Assembly (NCBI GenBank): GCA_009667805.1
Contig: RXON01001603.1
Span: 54,749-118,748 of the forward strand
DNA from: Leptobrachium leishanense
Taxonomy: Eukaryota; Chordata; Amphibia; Anura; Megophryidae
Reading direction: 5' to 3'
Length of the DNA: 64,000 nt
The notes under the pieces: generated by a model
What the model saw: only the letters and a program-made list of their open reading frames with translations
Told to the model about the DNA's origin: nothing
The model's database searches: none
Made by a program: the position numbers and the translations under genes
In this document: positions 25,401 to 39,341 of the stretch, in pieces
How the letters are laid out: the number at the start of each line of letters is the position of its first letter
Position numbering within the stretch: the first letter of the stretch is position 1

Positions 25401-26403
25401 ATTCACCCACGCTCTCTCCTCCTACCCTTCCCCCTTACTACCTCTGACGTCGAACCCTCTTTTCGCTCCCGGAGTACGGTCCACGCTCCGGCGACACCTG
25501 ACGGAGGGATATAGACTTCTTGCCTTACATGTGGCACACATCCCTACATTGGAGGCCATCACGCAGCGGCCAGAACTCCCACCACTGTCATTCCTAGACA
25601 AGTTTAACTTCAGTCAGATTCGCCACTTCCTTGGCTCTCTCCCGGAGGGACACAGACTGACACGATCGCTCTCTCCATTTGAGCAATATTGCTCCCGCGG
25701 CATCTCAATGACCCATGGCATTTCGACACTTTACGCCTTACTCCAACTGCGAGACTCGGAATCCCCCCCTTTTATGGGAGTATGGGAAGCTGAACTAAAT
25801 CTGACTATCTCTGACTCGGAATGGTCAACGATACTGTCGCTTACTCATCACGGCACGAGAGCTGTGCGATACCACGAAACATCTTATAAAATCCTGACTC
25901 GTTGGTACTGCACGCCACTCCGCTTGTTCCAATTTACGGGAACGTCAGATCCTACTTGCTGGCGATGTGGTAAGGAGATTGGCTCTTACCTCCATATTTG
26001 GTGGTCTTGTACACTACTGCAAACTTACTGGACATGGGTGAGGGAGGTAATCAAAGAGGTAACAGACGTCCTGTTGGATCATTCTCCCCGGACCTTTTTA
26101 CTAATGTCAACGGGTCAACCGACAGCCTCATTTAAAAAGTCGGTAGCTTTCCGCCTACTATTGGCGGCACGTCACCTGATCCCGAGACACTGGCGGCGCC
26201 AGTCGGTCCCTTCTATCCGGGAATGGGTCTCCCAAGTAGATGAGATGTTCAGGGTGGAGGAACGAATTGCCACATGCGAAGACTATATACCGGAACTTTA
26301 TCAAACCTGGTATTATTGGAGGGAATTCGTGGCATCGAACTCACTACGTCGACGACTGGAGACTGAATTGACCGGGGACGGTCCACAACATGGTGATCAA
26401 TAG
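22490..26403 (+). pseudogene. L1/Tx1-type ORF2: endonuclease and reverse transcriptase, two frameshifts
   Basis: ORF2 nicks target DNA and reverse transcribes the element RNA. The apurinic-type endonuclease lies at about 22585-23300 (ITYNVKGLNS, LQETHF, GDMNV, SDHAPVSV). The reverse transcriptase lies at about 23960-24900 (SYRPISLLNNDIKILARILA, DQVGFVPGR, DAEKAFDRV, TRQGCPLSPLLF, and the catalytic AYADDLLFFL at about 24665). A C-terminal Cys/His cluster (CWRCGKEIGSYLHIWWSC) lies at about 25960. The frame changes near 23140, inside the endonuclease, and near 23855, ahead of the RT. From 23880 to the stop at 26401-26403 the frame is open without interruption. Confidence 0.93.
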
Positions 26404-27184
26404 CGACACCTAGAGTTGCTGGCTGGGGTATACTTGCATTGCTTAGGGCGGCAGGGCCCCGAAGGAGGACGCCCGCATGGAGAGGGGGGTATCCTATGAC
26501 CTCTAATTGGGGGGGACACAGAAGTGAGGCATGCCGAGGAATTGGGACAGGCGGGGGTGCACCGTGACCCGGGAGCCGGTAATGCTGTGGCGCGGCTCGG
26601 GGGCTGGTGGATCGGACCGGTTGGCACGGACGGCGAATACTCGCGAATACTCCACCCATTCTCCCTTCCTAATGTTCCCCCCCCTCCCCCCCCTTTTTTC
26701 TCCCCCCCCCTTTTTTTTTTTTTTTTCCTTATCTCTCCTTTTCCTGCCTCCTATTCTCTTCTTTTTCCCTCCTACTATTCTATATCAATTTCTTTACTCT
26801 TCTGTTATCTCATTAATATGTTATCCACACTTATCTTTATAACCGATTATGTAATGCGCACTGCTTCAGGCATATTTTTTCGAATAACACCATTTGACCA
26901 CCAAAGGTTTAGTGGCCTGACGAGGTGACCGCGGCCATTGGTCACTGTACTGGCACGCCTCTGATACTCACACTCAGATTACATACTAGGACGTCACTAT
27001 TGTACTGTACAGCAACCTTGTTTCTCAATGAGTCATGTTCTATGACGGTTGTCGTGTTTCAATTGTTCATTCTTCATGTTTTCTACCTTTTTATGTGTCA
27101 TATTTTATGATTGGCATGACTGTATGTTGCAACTTCCTACTTAATAAAAAATCTTGAATACAAAAAAAAAAAAAACAGAGGCCC

Positions 27185-28127
27185 TACCACATTCAGTTGA
27201 TTTATTACAAATGTCTGGTGTACTAACATGCATAAAACAGATTAAGTCTGGTAATTGTGAATGTTAAAGACGATATCACGAATGAATGAATTGATGTATG
27301 TCTGCAGAATCCTCTCATATACACATACCTGTGGATTTAAGTAAAGGGGGTATGAAATGCACACACGCCGTGGCGAAGTATGCCGGCGATGCCACAATAG
27401 AAATAAATTTTGATTTGTTAATCTATGGAGTCCCGGGATATAGGAATAAAACGACCCCAAACCAGTAAAAGATTGGCCAAATACATAAATTAATTCCTGC
27501 AGATGGTTGATCTGAGAGCGCCATCTGCTGGCCAGGTGATATAACACCTGGACAGACCCCTGGAGTTGATGAATATATATATATCCTCCAATCAAATGAG
27601 GCCACATAGTGGTGGGCTAGATCTAATACTGGGCGGAAGACCACTATATAGAGGGACGCTCCAGAGAGAGATCAACACACAGAGAAAAGCTTGGAGAGAC
27701 CTGAGGGACGCTTGGAGGGGAGAAAGGGCAAATATCATCAGCCCCCCAATAAGACGTGACCACACCCTAATCTTCCACCACTCTCTCTTCACTAACCGGA
27801 TGGTAAAGTATACCTGAATAACTTGATATCTATTTTCTAATTGCATAGTCCTTTAGATATCCATCACAAATTAAAGGAATATAAATTAATTATTTTGCTG
27901 TTGAAGCCTAATCAGTAGACTAGTAATCAGCCTTTCCACTCCTCTGCAGTGGAGAAGGAAGAGCCTCTTACCGGCTAAATACTTGAGCCATAATTTAGTG
28001 AAATTATTTATATTCCAAGAATACTGGTTGTGGACATCTAAAGATCAATTGTATACCCATAGTGAGATACGCTGGAACCGTGAAATAGTTTTTATATGTC
28101 AAGTGCCGTCAGCCCCATTCGTAAAAC
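27185..28127. other. No gene recognised
   Basis: Starts with the second copy of the L1 target word and continues as AT-rich sequence. A short (TA)n run is at about 27573-27583. I find no motif-bearing frame and no transposon ends that I can pair. Confidence 0.35.
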
Positions 28128-28129
28128 TA

Positions 28130-29237
28130 GTGTAGCGCTCACTCCCGGAGGAGCCGCTGAAAATGAACCACGGGTCAGTCTCCCCGCACTAGGGAATAAA
28201 TATACTCCAACACCGCTGTGAGTTTTTGATCATTTAAATAGTTTACTAAAATAATAAGCAGATGTTGAGACACGGTATTCACAGATATTATTACAGTACT
28301 TTCGTATTGCGGTAAAACGCGTAGCGGAAAAGAAACGAAACACGAGGCTTCGTATTTCGGAAGAATAAAATATTCGCAACCGAGCAGAAAAATATATGCA
28401 ATTGCCCAATAATTCGGAAAAAACAGAGACACGTAGCGAACCCCAAAATACAATCTCTTCGTATTACAATAAACGCGCAGCGGAAAAGAGAAAAATATGT
28501 ATTCGGAACGTAAATTTAACTCCCGTTCCGATTCGTAACAAAATGAGTCCTGCACAGGTTTAAGTCCCGGAATATAAAAGGTGTGTATGTGTGTGTGGTA
28601 CCCGGGTACTGTTCAACTGGCCAGTGAATTTACTTAAGGAATGTCTTCGACTAGTCAAGTTGGGGCCCTGTGGACTTTAAAGAGAAAACAGCAGTGTGTT
28701 CCTTAATTACATACGGCCTTGGAGGCCTCTCACCCATCCACCGGTTGCTGTAGGCTCCGCTGACCCAGGACGTCTCTCCGCTCGATTTTGACTGGGGATA
28801 CTAGCGGCCGGATCCGTTGTCTGACTCTCTGTTGCTTGTCCACGACTTGTCCCGCTCTCCGCCTGCTTTCCGTAGCCGATCAGCTCGCGGCAACTCCTCA
28901 CTCCAGGTCTTTGGCTTCTTTAATCTGCAGCAATCTCAGGAACTCGGAGGTCTCCCTCTCTCTATGCCGAATGACCCGATAAGGAACGGACAGGTCTCTC
29001 TCTGGCTCTGGCCTATGCCCTCTTGTGATGTCTGCTCTCTCTCGTTCCCTCGCGCGCTCTGGCGCGTTCTCCACGAGGTTCGGGAAGTAAGCCTCCTGTG
29101 TCCCACCCACTTCCTGTCCTTTTGCAAAGCACGCCGGGAAATGTAGTCCCAATGTCTCGTGTCTCTAATCGCGATTGTCTCCATCTTGTGGCCAAAAATA
29201 GGTACTACCGGCAGCAAGATTTAACACAGCGCTACAC
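28130..29237. mobile_element. TA-flanked DNA element with GTGTAGCGCT termini
   Basis: GTGTAGCGCTC at 28130 and AGCGCTACAC at 29228-29237 are inverted, with TA immediately outside each. The inside repeats short Cys-free words such as TTCGTATTRCGG and GCGGAAAAGA (28300-28500). No transposase is seen. The superfamily is uncertain: TA flanks suggest Tc1/mariner, but the terminal word is short. Confidence 0.55.
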
Positions 29238-29239
29238 TA

Positions 29240-29874
29240 GCATAACTCCTTCCATATCCATCTTGCAGCCCTTTCGATTGCATGTAAGTCAATAAGAAGC
29301 TTTGGGTTAACGTATATTGAATGAAGTGCTGTGATTGATCTGTGGAAGAGATAGGTAGACTATCGAGTGTGTTATGTATCTCCCTGAAGGAAGTTGCATT
29401 TAGTGAATAGGCCCCCACAATAATAAATTGTGCTGCAGGTGATGCCCAGTAACTGAGTGTTTATTTTAGCAAGGTGGAGGATTGGTTTATAATGGGAAAG
29501 GTTTAAGTGAATAGACTAGAGCTTGGTGTTTAAGAGCTGAGGCGTGTATATCTGTGGTGCGGTCTATAAACCTAAAATATTTGTCCATTAGATTATTGCG
29601 TGTCGCAGTATCGCTACTAATCACGATCTATAATTACTTGTGAAATTGTATCTTGCTAATCCGTTGATAACATATGATTGTATGAAACTTGACGTGTGAA
29701 TAAATTTTGGTTTGAATTGTTTTACCGTTACACAGTCTCATATCATCTTTATTGATTTTATTGTGTTTAAAAATATCTAGATAGCATCAAAAGAACTCGG
29801 GATAACGCGCCATATATTTGTTAAGACGTATATTCATTGATTGGTTATTATCTTATTTTCTTAAGGGTAAAATA
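29240..29874. other. No gene recognised
   Basis: AT-rich unique-looking sequence with no coding signal. It supplies the CCAATT target of the L2 insertion that follows. Confidence 0.35.
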
Positions 29875-29880
29875 CCAATT

Positions 29881-30536
29881 ATTATTATTATTATTATTAT
29901 TATTCTTATAAAGCGCCAGCATATTCCGCAGCGCTGTACAATAAGCACAGTACAGACAGGGTTACAATACATTGAACAACATTTGACAAACAGTACAGGA
30001 GGAGATGAGGGCCCTATTCCCGTAGGAACTCACAATCTAGGAGGGTTGGGGTGGAAACAGGAGGAGAGGACTGTAAGGTGAGAGTGATTGATGGTTGCGT
30101 CAGTGAGTTGGGTGGTAGGCTTCCTAAATAGGAACGTTTTAAGGAGCGTTTGAAGGAAGAGAAGTTAGGGGAAAGTCTGACAGTACGAGGGAGAGCGTTC
30201 CAGAGAGTGGGGGCTGCGCGTGAGAAATCCTGCAGTCTATCATGGGAAGAGGTGATGCGGTGAGAAGCTAGGCGCAGGTCACTGTTTGACCTTAGGGAGC
30301 GGTTGGGGTGTATTTGGTGATTAGTGAGGACAGGTAGTGGGGAGCTGAGTTAGTGAGGTTTTTGTAGGTAAGGATAAGGATTTTGAACTTAATTCTGCAG
30401 TGGATGGGGAGCCAGTGAAGGGACTCGCAGAGGGGAGCGGCAGAGACAGAGCGGCGGGTGAGGTGAATTAGTCTGGCGGAGGCGTTCAGGATGGATTGTA
30501 GGGGGGAGAGGCGGGACAGAGGGAGGCCAGATAAGG
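29881..30536 (-). mobile_element. L2-type LINE, 5'-truncated 3' end
   Basis: The minus strand carries the L2 C-terminal coding end and 3' tail, ending TGGCGCTTTATAAG and an (AAT)n microsatellite (plus strand 29881-29903). CCAATT flanks it at 29875-29880 and 30537-30542, a probable target duplication. The same coding segment (PLSRLSPLQSILNASARLIH and PLCESLHWLPI) occurs in the larger L2 at 42426-44773, so both belong to one family. The copy begins at the codons for the SGLPLSRL segment. Confidence 0.9.
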
Positions 30537-30592
30537 CCAATTTATACCACTGGTATTGGAGGCACTGTCAATAATATATATATATCTATATA

Positions 30593-32197
<1,605 letters not shown>

Positions 32198-32276
32198 TAT
32201 ATCTACAATAAGAAAAATATACGTCATAATTAATATATCCCTGACCTATTAAAGAAGTCAATAATCTCTACAGTAC

Positions 32277-32505
32277 AGAGTGCGCTGCGTCCGCTAGCGG
32301 CGTGATTAGGAGACGTCAGACGCTGCTAATGTCCGGCCAACATAATGTCCAGATGCAAAAAGGGTTTTATTGATGATCCGTACAAAATCACGGACCGAAA
32401 TGCGCATCGTATGACCGCTATCGCGTATTCCGTGAAAAAATACGTCAGTTCGAACGCACTTTTTCATGGACGACGTGAAAAAAATGCGTTCGTCTGACCC
32501 TAGCC
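32277..32505. mobile_element. Harbinger-like fragment, right end only
   Basis: Contains GCGCTGCGTCCGCTAGCGGC and GATTAGGAGACGTCAGACGC in the order seen (inverted) at 63380-63440. It ends AATGCGTTCGTCTGACCCTA GCC, followed by TTA. The left end is missing. Confidence 0.75.
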
Positions 32506-32508
32506 TTA

Positions 32509-33265
32509 TTTAGCACCTCCCAAATAAATCCAATACTCCCCTCACATCCTGCAGCGAGAATGTTGACTCAATCTGCCGCTTCTCCTGTCCGCTGCAGAGT
32601 GAGACTGGGGACAGTCTGCAAGATCGAGATCGCGCAGGGCTTGCGGCCAGGCAGCACAACCTTCCATGGAGTCCTATGGACTCCAGGAGGTGATACTCAC
32701 GGCAGCGCAGAAGCGCTACTACGTTGTGTATCGGCATATTACACCAGGGGTCGACAAACTCCGGGCGCGAGGTCGCCATGGCGACAATAAATGCTGTCTG
32801 TGCGCCCGGGTTTGTCTATATAGCCCTCCCATTCTGCCAGGCCCCGCATTCCAGTGAGCGGCCGCTTACTGGGTCCTCCACCCGCTGGACAAGAAGCCTT
32901 TTATACGGCTTCGTCCGTGGAGGCGAGCTGTGTGCACGACTCTAGATCTGTATCAGCAGCGTGCACCTTGCCGGCCGTTCAGCACGCCTGTCTGGCCCCT
33001 CCCTCTCTCTGCTGAGTGGAAGGAGGGGGGGGAGCTCCACTCCGTGCACGCTGTGTGTTGTCCCAGAGCCTGCCTGTCCCACAGCATCACACAGCCCGGT
33101 GTTGTGTGGGATTTGGTTCCTCGTCGAGAGCTGTTCCAAGCAGCCATTTCTCACCCATTTGACACTCAGAGTCGTTTTTGTATGAAAATTTTTTTATTTT
33201 TCACTGAGAAACGGTTAATATAAAATTATATTTAATAATTATTTGGTTTATTATTTAGGTATAAT

Positions 33266-33308
<43 letters not shown>

Positions 33309-33623
33309 AGCTGTATGTACACTGTATATAACATTCACTGTGTATTTATATACTGTGTCTGGATCAGCTGTGTGGTATACACGTAGATCAGTGACTGTGT
33401 TGTATTAGCATGTGTTAATGTAAGCACAGTATGCACACAGTATAAAACACACAAGCCCTGATCCAGGCACAGTTTTTACACTGTATACAACACTACTACT
33501 ATAGTCTGATGGACAACTAGATTTTTTTTTTAAAAAGAAATTCCACATCCCTGGGTTCCAAGAGATTGAGGACAATACAGAGCTATGTGTCAGGGTGCAT
33601 GTTTGTGTGTCAGGCCATACATT
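32509..33623. other. No gene recognised; small hairpin and (TA)n
   Basis: A short imperfect hairpin at about 32749-32822 begins CCAGGGGTCGACAAAC and may be a small hAT-type MITE. A (TA)n run lies at about 33267-33302. GC-rich sequence at 32560-33120 gives several short open frames, none with motifs. Confidence 0.4.
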
Positions 33624-33834
33624 TTAACCCCTTAGGGCAGTGGCGTAACTCGAAACCTGAGGGCCCCGGTGCGAGAATCCATGAAGGGCCCCCCCCCCAA
33701 AATCCATATTTTTTAAATTTTTTTCCCTTAAATATAAAAAGAGTACGCCATTTATATTAATTAGTTCAATTTAGGATTACCGGGGGGGGGGGGGCTTTCA
33801 ATATGGTGGTGACCGGACACACTGCACATTACGG

Positions 33835-33985
33835 AGCTCCACAGCAATAAAACTCACAGTAATGTGCGGTGTGTATAAGCGTATCACAGAGCTCCACAGC
33901 AATAAAACTCACAGTAATGTGCGGTGTGTATAAGCGTATCACAGAGCTCCGCAGCAATAAAACTCACAGTAATGTGCAGTCTGTC
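33835..33985. repeat. 54-bp tandem repeat (CACAGCAATAAAACTCACAG)
   Basis: About three copies of a unit with CACAGAGCTCCACAGCAATA and AAACTCACAGTAATGTGC. Relatives in either orientation occur at 38770-39190 and 47920-48010. Confidence 0.88.
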
Positions 33986-34131
33986 CAGCACCCGTAGGTT
34001 GTAGGCCACTGAGCCGCATGGCCCGCTCAGAGGATGCCGGAGGGTTGGTTGGAGGCATGCTGGAGAGGCAGGCACCGGCGTTCTGCACGAGGGGACCGCT
34101 AAAAAAAAACAGATTGATCTATCTACTATAA

Positions 34132-34267
34132 TAGGGGTCAGCAACCTTGGCTCCCTGATGTTTTGGGAACTACATTTCCCAAGTGGCTCAGTCAGTCTAA
34201 TGAGTGACTGAGCATCATGGGAGATGTAGTTCACAAAACATCAGGGAGCAAAGGTTGCTGACCCCTG
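34132..34267. mobile_element. hAT-type MITE, second copy
   Basis: Matches the element at 17992-18128: AGGGGTCAGCAACCTTGGCT on the left, GGTTGCTGACCCCTG on the right, and a long internal hairpin. The flanks TACTATAA and GATTATAA agree at six of eight positions, a decayed target duplication. It lies inside hAT-A. Confidence 0.82.
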
Positions 34268-36058
34268 GATTATAAGTAATTGTTGCAGTACAACACTTAG
34301 GAATCTCTAACCAAACTCTACTGCAGGCATCAGAAAACTCCACACCCAAGACAATTTTGGACAATTCCCAGGCTGCTCTGACAGCTTAACAACTTCACCG
34401 TGTAAAGGAATACAGAAACCTGAGCGGTGCTGATGCTTTAATCCCCTGACCTAGAGTAATAAAAACGCTACAAAAGGTTTACTAAAATGAGGTTATTTAA
34501 GTGATAGACAATCGTGCTGCTGTATAAACGCTTGTAGCACGCAGCGTGACAGAACATCACAGAATAGAAAGTAAAATCTGCACAAAGCAGGCAGATAAAA
34601 CATCTCTTTCAGGGACATCCTAGTGGAGGGTTTGTGTAACTCCAATAATTATATACTGTATGTGAACAATCCAAAATGAGACATGCAGTTCGTGACTGCA
34701 TTGTGCTGTCAGTGGATGGATGGAGCAGGGCAGTGTTATTTTATGAGGATTCTCTCCCCGGGCTGTACACTGCATGGCCTCCTCCACAGCCCCCGCAGAT
34801 ACACTCTGCTCCATTTGCAGATAGCAGGCTGCAGGGCTATGGGACATCTGGGCACTGACAACCGGCCTCACAGCTCTAAATTCTGCTCACTACCCAAAAT
34901 GCCTAGGTCGCCACTTCGGCATCATGGGAATGGGAGTCCAACGAAACCAGTGTAAAAAGTGTATCTGCTGGGCCTGGACACAGATATGGTGGATGCCGAG
35001 GTGCCGGGCACATGTTGAAGGGTCACCTTACCTGGCTCAAAAGAAAACCGCTTCCCTCCTTTACAGCAACGGCCGCTCTGAAAACAACATGTCCCAAGCT
35101 CAGCTGACTGCATGTGGGTGGGCCTTGGAGGACACACAGGGACGTGAAGGTTTCTTACAGCGCATTACGTTGGGCGATTCAGGAACAGATCTCATGCTTG
35201 CCATGTTTAGGTTGGTCGGCGGCATTCTGGACAGGCAGCGCGCCGGCGTTCGGCACCAGAGGATCGCTCAAAATGTGCTGACAGGCACACTTCCAGTGAT
35301 GTCTTACACGCGCTAGCACGTGTACGTTACCGGAAGTGTGCCGTTCGCCCGCTCACGTGAAGGGGGTGGCGCCTTGTCCAGGCTGGGAGCGGAGCTCCAT
35401 GCCGCGGCCCATGTCAGGGCATTTTGCCGCCCCTGACTTAGGGCCGCCTGGATCCACCCTGCTCCATGGACGGGCCGGCCCTGGACACCGCCGTGGCGTC
35501 ACTGTAGCGGCCTGCTCTGCTTCCCACATTCTACTGGAGCAGGTGCATGTTACATTGGCACCACCCCCCACCGCGTGACAGGGGCGGCGCCAATGCAACG
35601 TGTGCCTGCTCCAGTAGAATGTGGGAAGCAGCGCAGGCGCGCTGACATGGCTGCGGGCACAAATGCTTGCCTGAGCCGCTGGGCCCCCCTAAAGTGGCGG
35701 AATGCCAGGGCCCGGTCGCAAGTGCGACCGCTGCGACCCTGGTAGTTCCGCCACTGCCTTAGGGACCGCGGACGTACCATGTACGTCATGGCCGCGGGTC
35801 TCTTTTAGACCCGCTGACGTACATGGTACGTCCTGCGGTCTTTTGAGCGCTGGAAGCGATCGGATCGCTTCCAGCAGCTCAAACGCCATTGCAGGCTGCC
35901 TGGGAGTCCAGGCATCCATGCAATGGCGTTTAGAAGTGCCGGGGCACCTTGCACTGGTGTATTTTGGCCTAGGCCAACAAGGCCCAGGCCTAGGGCGGCA
36001 CTTTCCAGGGGGCGGCGGCCCGCTGGGTGGCCCCACCCCTAATTTTTTATTTTTTTTT

Positions 36059-36130
36059 ACTTTTGCAAACTATTTTACCAGGAAGGAAACATTGAGATGT
36101 CACTAATTTTCAAGTATGTCCTGGGTAGGC
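36059..36130. mobile_element. LINE/SINE tail fragment
   Basis: ATTTTACCAGGAAGGAAACA and TTTTCAAGTATGTCCTGGGT are the tail shared by the LINE at 57925 and the SINEs at 61 kb. Only about 70 bp remain. Confidence 0.75.
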
Positions 36131-36180
36131 AAGGCTTTCACTTTCCAGGGGGCAACAAAAAACCTCACCACTAATTGGGT

Positions 36181-37985
36181 TACTCACAGAGCACCGAAAT
36201 GACGCCAACATTTTGGTGTTCTGTAGTTCCCTGCACTTCAGGGAATAAAATTTCCCAACCCTGCAGTGAATTCACCATTCACCGCAGGGTCCCTAAAGTG
36301 CATGGAGTCGGCCGCTGTATGCTGCCACCGCAAACCCATGGCCTGCTGTTTCCAAAAGAACTACTGAACGAAAATGTCTGGAATTTACATATAAGATCCT
36401 ATGATTGATAATAAAAAGTTCTGTTACAGAAAAAGGAGAGCCGCTATTAAAAAAAAAAGGGGGGGAATTTAGCCCAAAAAATTCTGAAAAATCACTAAAA
36501 GGTACAAAAAAAAAAAAAATCAATAAATAGACTTTTTACTGCAGATTAAAATAATAAATGGTTTATTAGATACAAGGTGGAAAGCCTGCCCAGAGGGCAG
36601 TCTATTGTGGATATACTGCCCCTGCTCATGGATATATGCCCCAGCTCATGGATATTGCCCCAGCACGTGGATACTGCCCCAGCACGTGGATACTGCTCCA
36701 GCTCGTGGATATTGCCCCAGCACGTGGATATTGTCCCAGCTCCTGGATATTGCCCCCCAGCTCCTGGATATTGCCCCCCAGCTCCTGGATACTGCCCCCC
36801 AGCTCCTGGATATTGCCCCCCAGCTCCTGGATACTGCCCCCCAGCTCATGGATACTGCCCCCCAGCTCCTGGATATTGTCCCCAGCTCCTGGATATTGTC
36901 CCCAGCTCATGGATACTGCGCCCCAGCTCATGGATACTGCGCCCCAGCTCATGGATACTGCACCCCAGCTCATGGATATTGTCCCCAGCTCCTGGATATT
37001 GTCCCCAGCTCCTGGATACTGCCCCCAGCTCATGGATACTGCCCCCAGCTCATGGATATTGCCCCCCAGCTCCTGGATATTGCCCCCAGCTCCTGGATAT
37101 TGTCCCCAGCTCCTGGATACTGCCCCCCAGCTCCTGGATATTGCCCCCCAGCTCCTGGATATTGCCCCCCAGCTCCTGGATATTGTCCCCAGCTCCTGGA
37201 TACTGCCCCCCAGCTCCTGGATATTGCCCCCCAGCTCATGGATATTGCCCCCCAGCTCATGGATACAGCCCCCCAGCTCCTGGATATTGTCCCCAGCTCA
37301 TGGATATTGCCCCCCAGCTGGTGGATATTGCCCCCCCAAGCTCTCATGGATATATGCCCCAGACCAGACATGGGGCGGCTGTTCGAATGCTCTATCGGCA
37401 TTCGAACAGCCGCCCCATGAGCTCCGCGCCATACTTACCTTTCCGAGCGGCGCCGGGGAAGTGAAAGTTTCCCCGCTTCCAGTCGTTGAAGGACCCAAGT
37501 CGCGGTCACGTGGGCTTGGGTCCTTCAAAGAGCGGAAGCGAGGGAACTTTCCCTCCGCCGCTCGGGGGTTGGATGCGCGCGGCAGCTGGGTAGAGGCTGC
37601 GAGCGCAGCCTCTACCTGGCTGCTGTGTGCATCTTGTAACCGCCGCGGCGAGCGCACAGCCGGCTCGTGCCGCGGCGGTTGCATGCGCGCGCAACCAACC
37701 GCCGCTGGTTGCGCGCGCATGCGCAGAGTAAGGCTTGGCGATGGACACGCCAAGCCTTACTCAATTATAGTATAGATTGCATAAAAAACGGGAATATTTT
37801 TAACATTGAAAGCTATGGGGTTCGCCTGAATAAACCTGCTGATTGAAACCACCGAACATCAGGGCATTTCACTGACATTTCTCTGCTGTTTGGTGTTCTC
37901 TGAATAGATTAACCATTACTTCTCTATGGGGATTTGCACTGCCTTCAAACAGCACCGTACTTGCTGGCAGTTCGCCAAACTTGTG
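36181..37985. mobile_element. CAGGGTTAT-family element interrupted by a minisatellite-bearing insert
   Basis: The left part (36181-36565) holds GTTACTCACAGAGCACCGAA and TGCAGATTAAAATAATAAAT. The right part (37775-37985) holds AAAAACGGGAATATTTTTAA and GGGGATTTGCACTGCC. These are blocks of the family seen at 7002 and 58091, in the expected order. Between them lies a separate insert (about 36572-37774) with the 21-bp minisatellite and a GC-rich hairpin region (37380-37760). The exact edges of the insert are unclear. Confidence 0.6.
36600..37360. repeat. 21-bp minisatellite (AGCTCCTGGATATTGCCCCC)
   Basis: About 36 copies of a 20-21 bp unit. 21 is a multiple of three, so frames stay open on both strands as SSWILPP- and QELGGNI-like repeats. 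These frames are not genes. The unit is the complement of the small array at 13430-13606. Confidence 0.95.
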
Positions 37986-38769
37986 TGTGAGCATATCACC
38001 AGAGCAGTGGTGTACTTAGAGGAGTGGCGGAGGGCGGGCCGCCCCAGGTACCAGTGATTATTGGGGTGTCATTAGGGGGTACTAGGAGGTGCCACTGTCA
38101 CTGTGTGTCAGCTTTGAGCTGTGTTCTCAAACAACGAGCAGCAGAGCATGGCGTTTGCATACAGAATAAAATCGAATAGAATAAAAATCCCCCTCTGCTC
38201 CCTCCATAGCTCCTCCCCTGCCCCGCAGCAGCTCTATCTAGGAGAGGGGAGGGGGATGTGATTTGTGTCCAGAGAGAGAAGATGACAGTAAAGGGGGGGT
38301 TTTCAGCAGAATCTGAAGCCCTGTCTGCTTACTGCTATTTAAAGTGGACCTTTCCTTAACCAGCACTGCAGTGATAGAAATTTGTCATTGAGCTGTCTGG
38401 CTCCTGGTGAGGCTGCTTGCGTGCAGGTCACACTCGGTCCGGCCAGTCAGGTGGTACTGAGTCTCAGTACCACCTGACTGGCTGAACCACGTGACACGCA
38501 TGCACGCAGCTGCCCGCCCTTTCGTTAACATGGACTGTCACTCTATTCTGGACTGAACACCCACCGGGAAGGGAATCAAAGCCACGGTGCACCCTCTGGC
38601 AGTGGCAACCCACTGCTGACAAGATGGCTCCACGCACAGGCACAGCCGTGATCCTAACGTGGCCTGGAGGGACCTCCTGCTGAGTCTGTACACAGTCCCT
38701 GCTGACTCTGCACACAGTCCTACCGCGGACAGAGGCCGGTAAATGTAGAATAAATAATTGCTGTGTGCT

Positions 38770-39190
38770 CATATACACTCGGTTTGCTGGGAGTTTTATT
38801 GCAGTGGATACTGATGCACTCATACACACCGCACATTGCATTGCTGGGAGTTTTATTGCTGTGGATTCTGATACGCTGACACACACCACACATTGCATTG
38901 CTGGGAGTTTTATTGCAGTGGATACTGATGCACTCATACACACCGCACATTGCATTGCTGGGAGTTTTATTGCTGTGGATTCTGTGATACACACTGCATA
39001 TTACTGTGAGTTTTATTGCCCTGGAGCTCTGGATACGCTCATACACACTGCACATTTCTGTGGGTTTTATTGCTTTGCAGCTCTGATATGCTCATACACA
39101 GTGCCCATTTCTGTGGGTTTTATTGCTATGCAGCTCTGTGATACGCTCATATGCAGTGCACGTTTCTGTGGATTTTATTGTTCCACCAAT
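38770..39190. repeat. Dispersed ~58-bp tandem repeat (GGGAGTTTTATTGC)
   Basis: About seven copies with a unit containing GCATTGCTGGGAGTTTTATT, then GYAGTGGAT and TCATACACACYGCACAT. It is the reverse-strand relative of the repeats at 33835 and 47920. Confidence 0.88.
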
Positions 39191-39341
39191 TAGAGCGGCT
39201 GTGATCCCGTTTACTTGACATGCGTGGCTGTTCTTTGTAAAAATACTTGAATTTAAACATTTCATAATTTTCTTTATCTCCGTAGATACATTTGAAATGG
39301 TATACAAAATATACAAGTAGGCACTTGGTATCCACTTTTAA

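Larger units (their letters stand above)
19861..27168 (+). mobile_element. Near full-length L1/Tx1-type LINE
   Basis: A retrotransposon of about 7.3 kb with a GC-rich 5' start (GAGGGGCGTGGCC), ORF1, a long inter-ORF region, ORF2, and a 3' end AATAAAAAATCTTGAATAC plus poly(A). The 16-bp word AAAAAAACAGAGGCCC occurs at 19845-19860 and again at about 27169-27184, a target duplication that fixes both ends. The inter-ORF region (20900-22490) holds G-rich tracts (21170-21740) and a C/T tract (22360-22440). Both ORFs carry frameshifts, so this copy is probably inactive, but the complete ends suggest a fairly recent insertion. Confidence 0.93.
33638..35756. mobile_element. hAT-A: non-autonomous hAT with CCTTAGGG duplication
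   Basis: The left end is CAGTGGCGTAACTCG and the right end is GTAGTTCCGCCACTG. CCTTAGGG stands on both sides (33630-33637 and 35757-35764), an exact 8-bp duplication. The insertion sits ten bases inside the piggyBac terminus. The interior has no transposase. It contains a 54-bp tandem repeat, a 136-bp MITE, and a strong hairpin at 35520-35632 (CTTCCCACATTCTACTGGAG and its complement). Confidence 0.92.

Noticed and set aside
32510..33223. Cluster of short GC-rich open frames
   Set aside because: No motif, no splice structure and overlapping frames on both strands.
36577..37775. Open frames of 123 to 379 codons (SSWILPP-like and QELGGNI-like)
   Set aside because: Produced by a 21-bp tandem unit, a multiple of three, and open on both strands.
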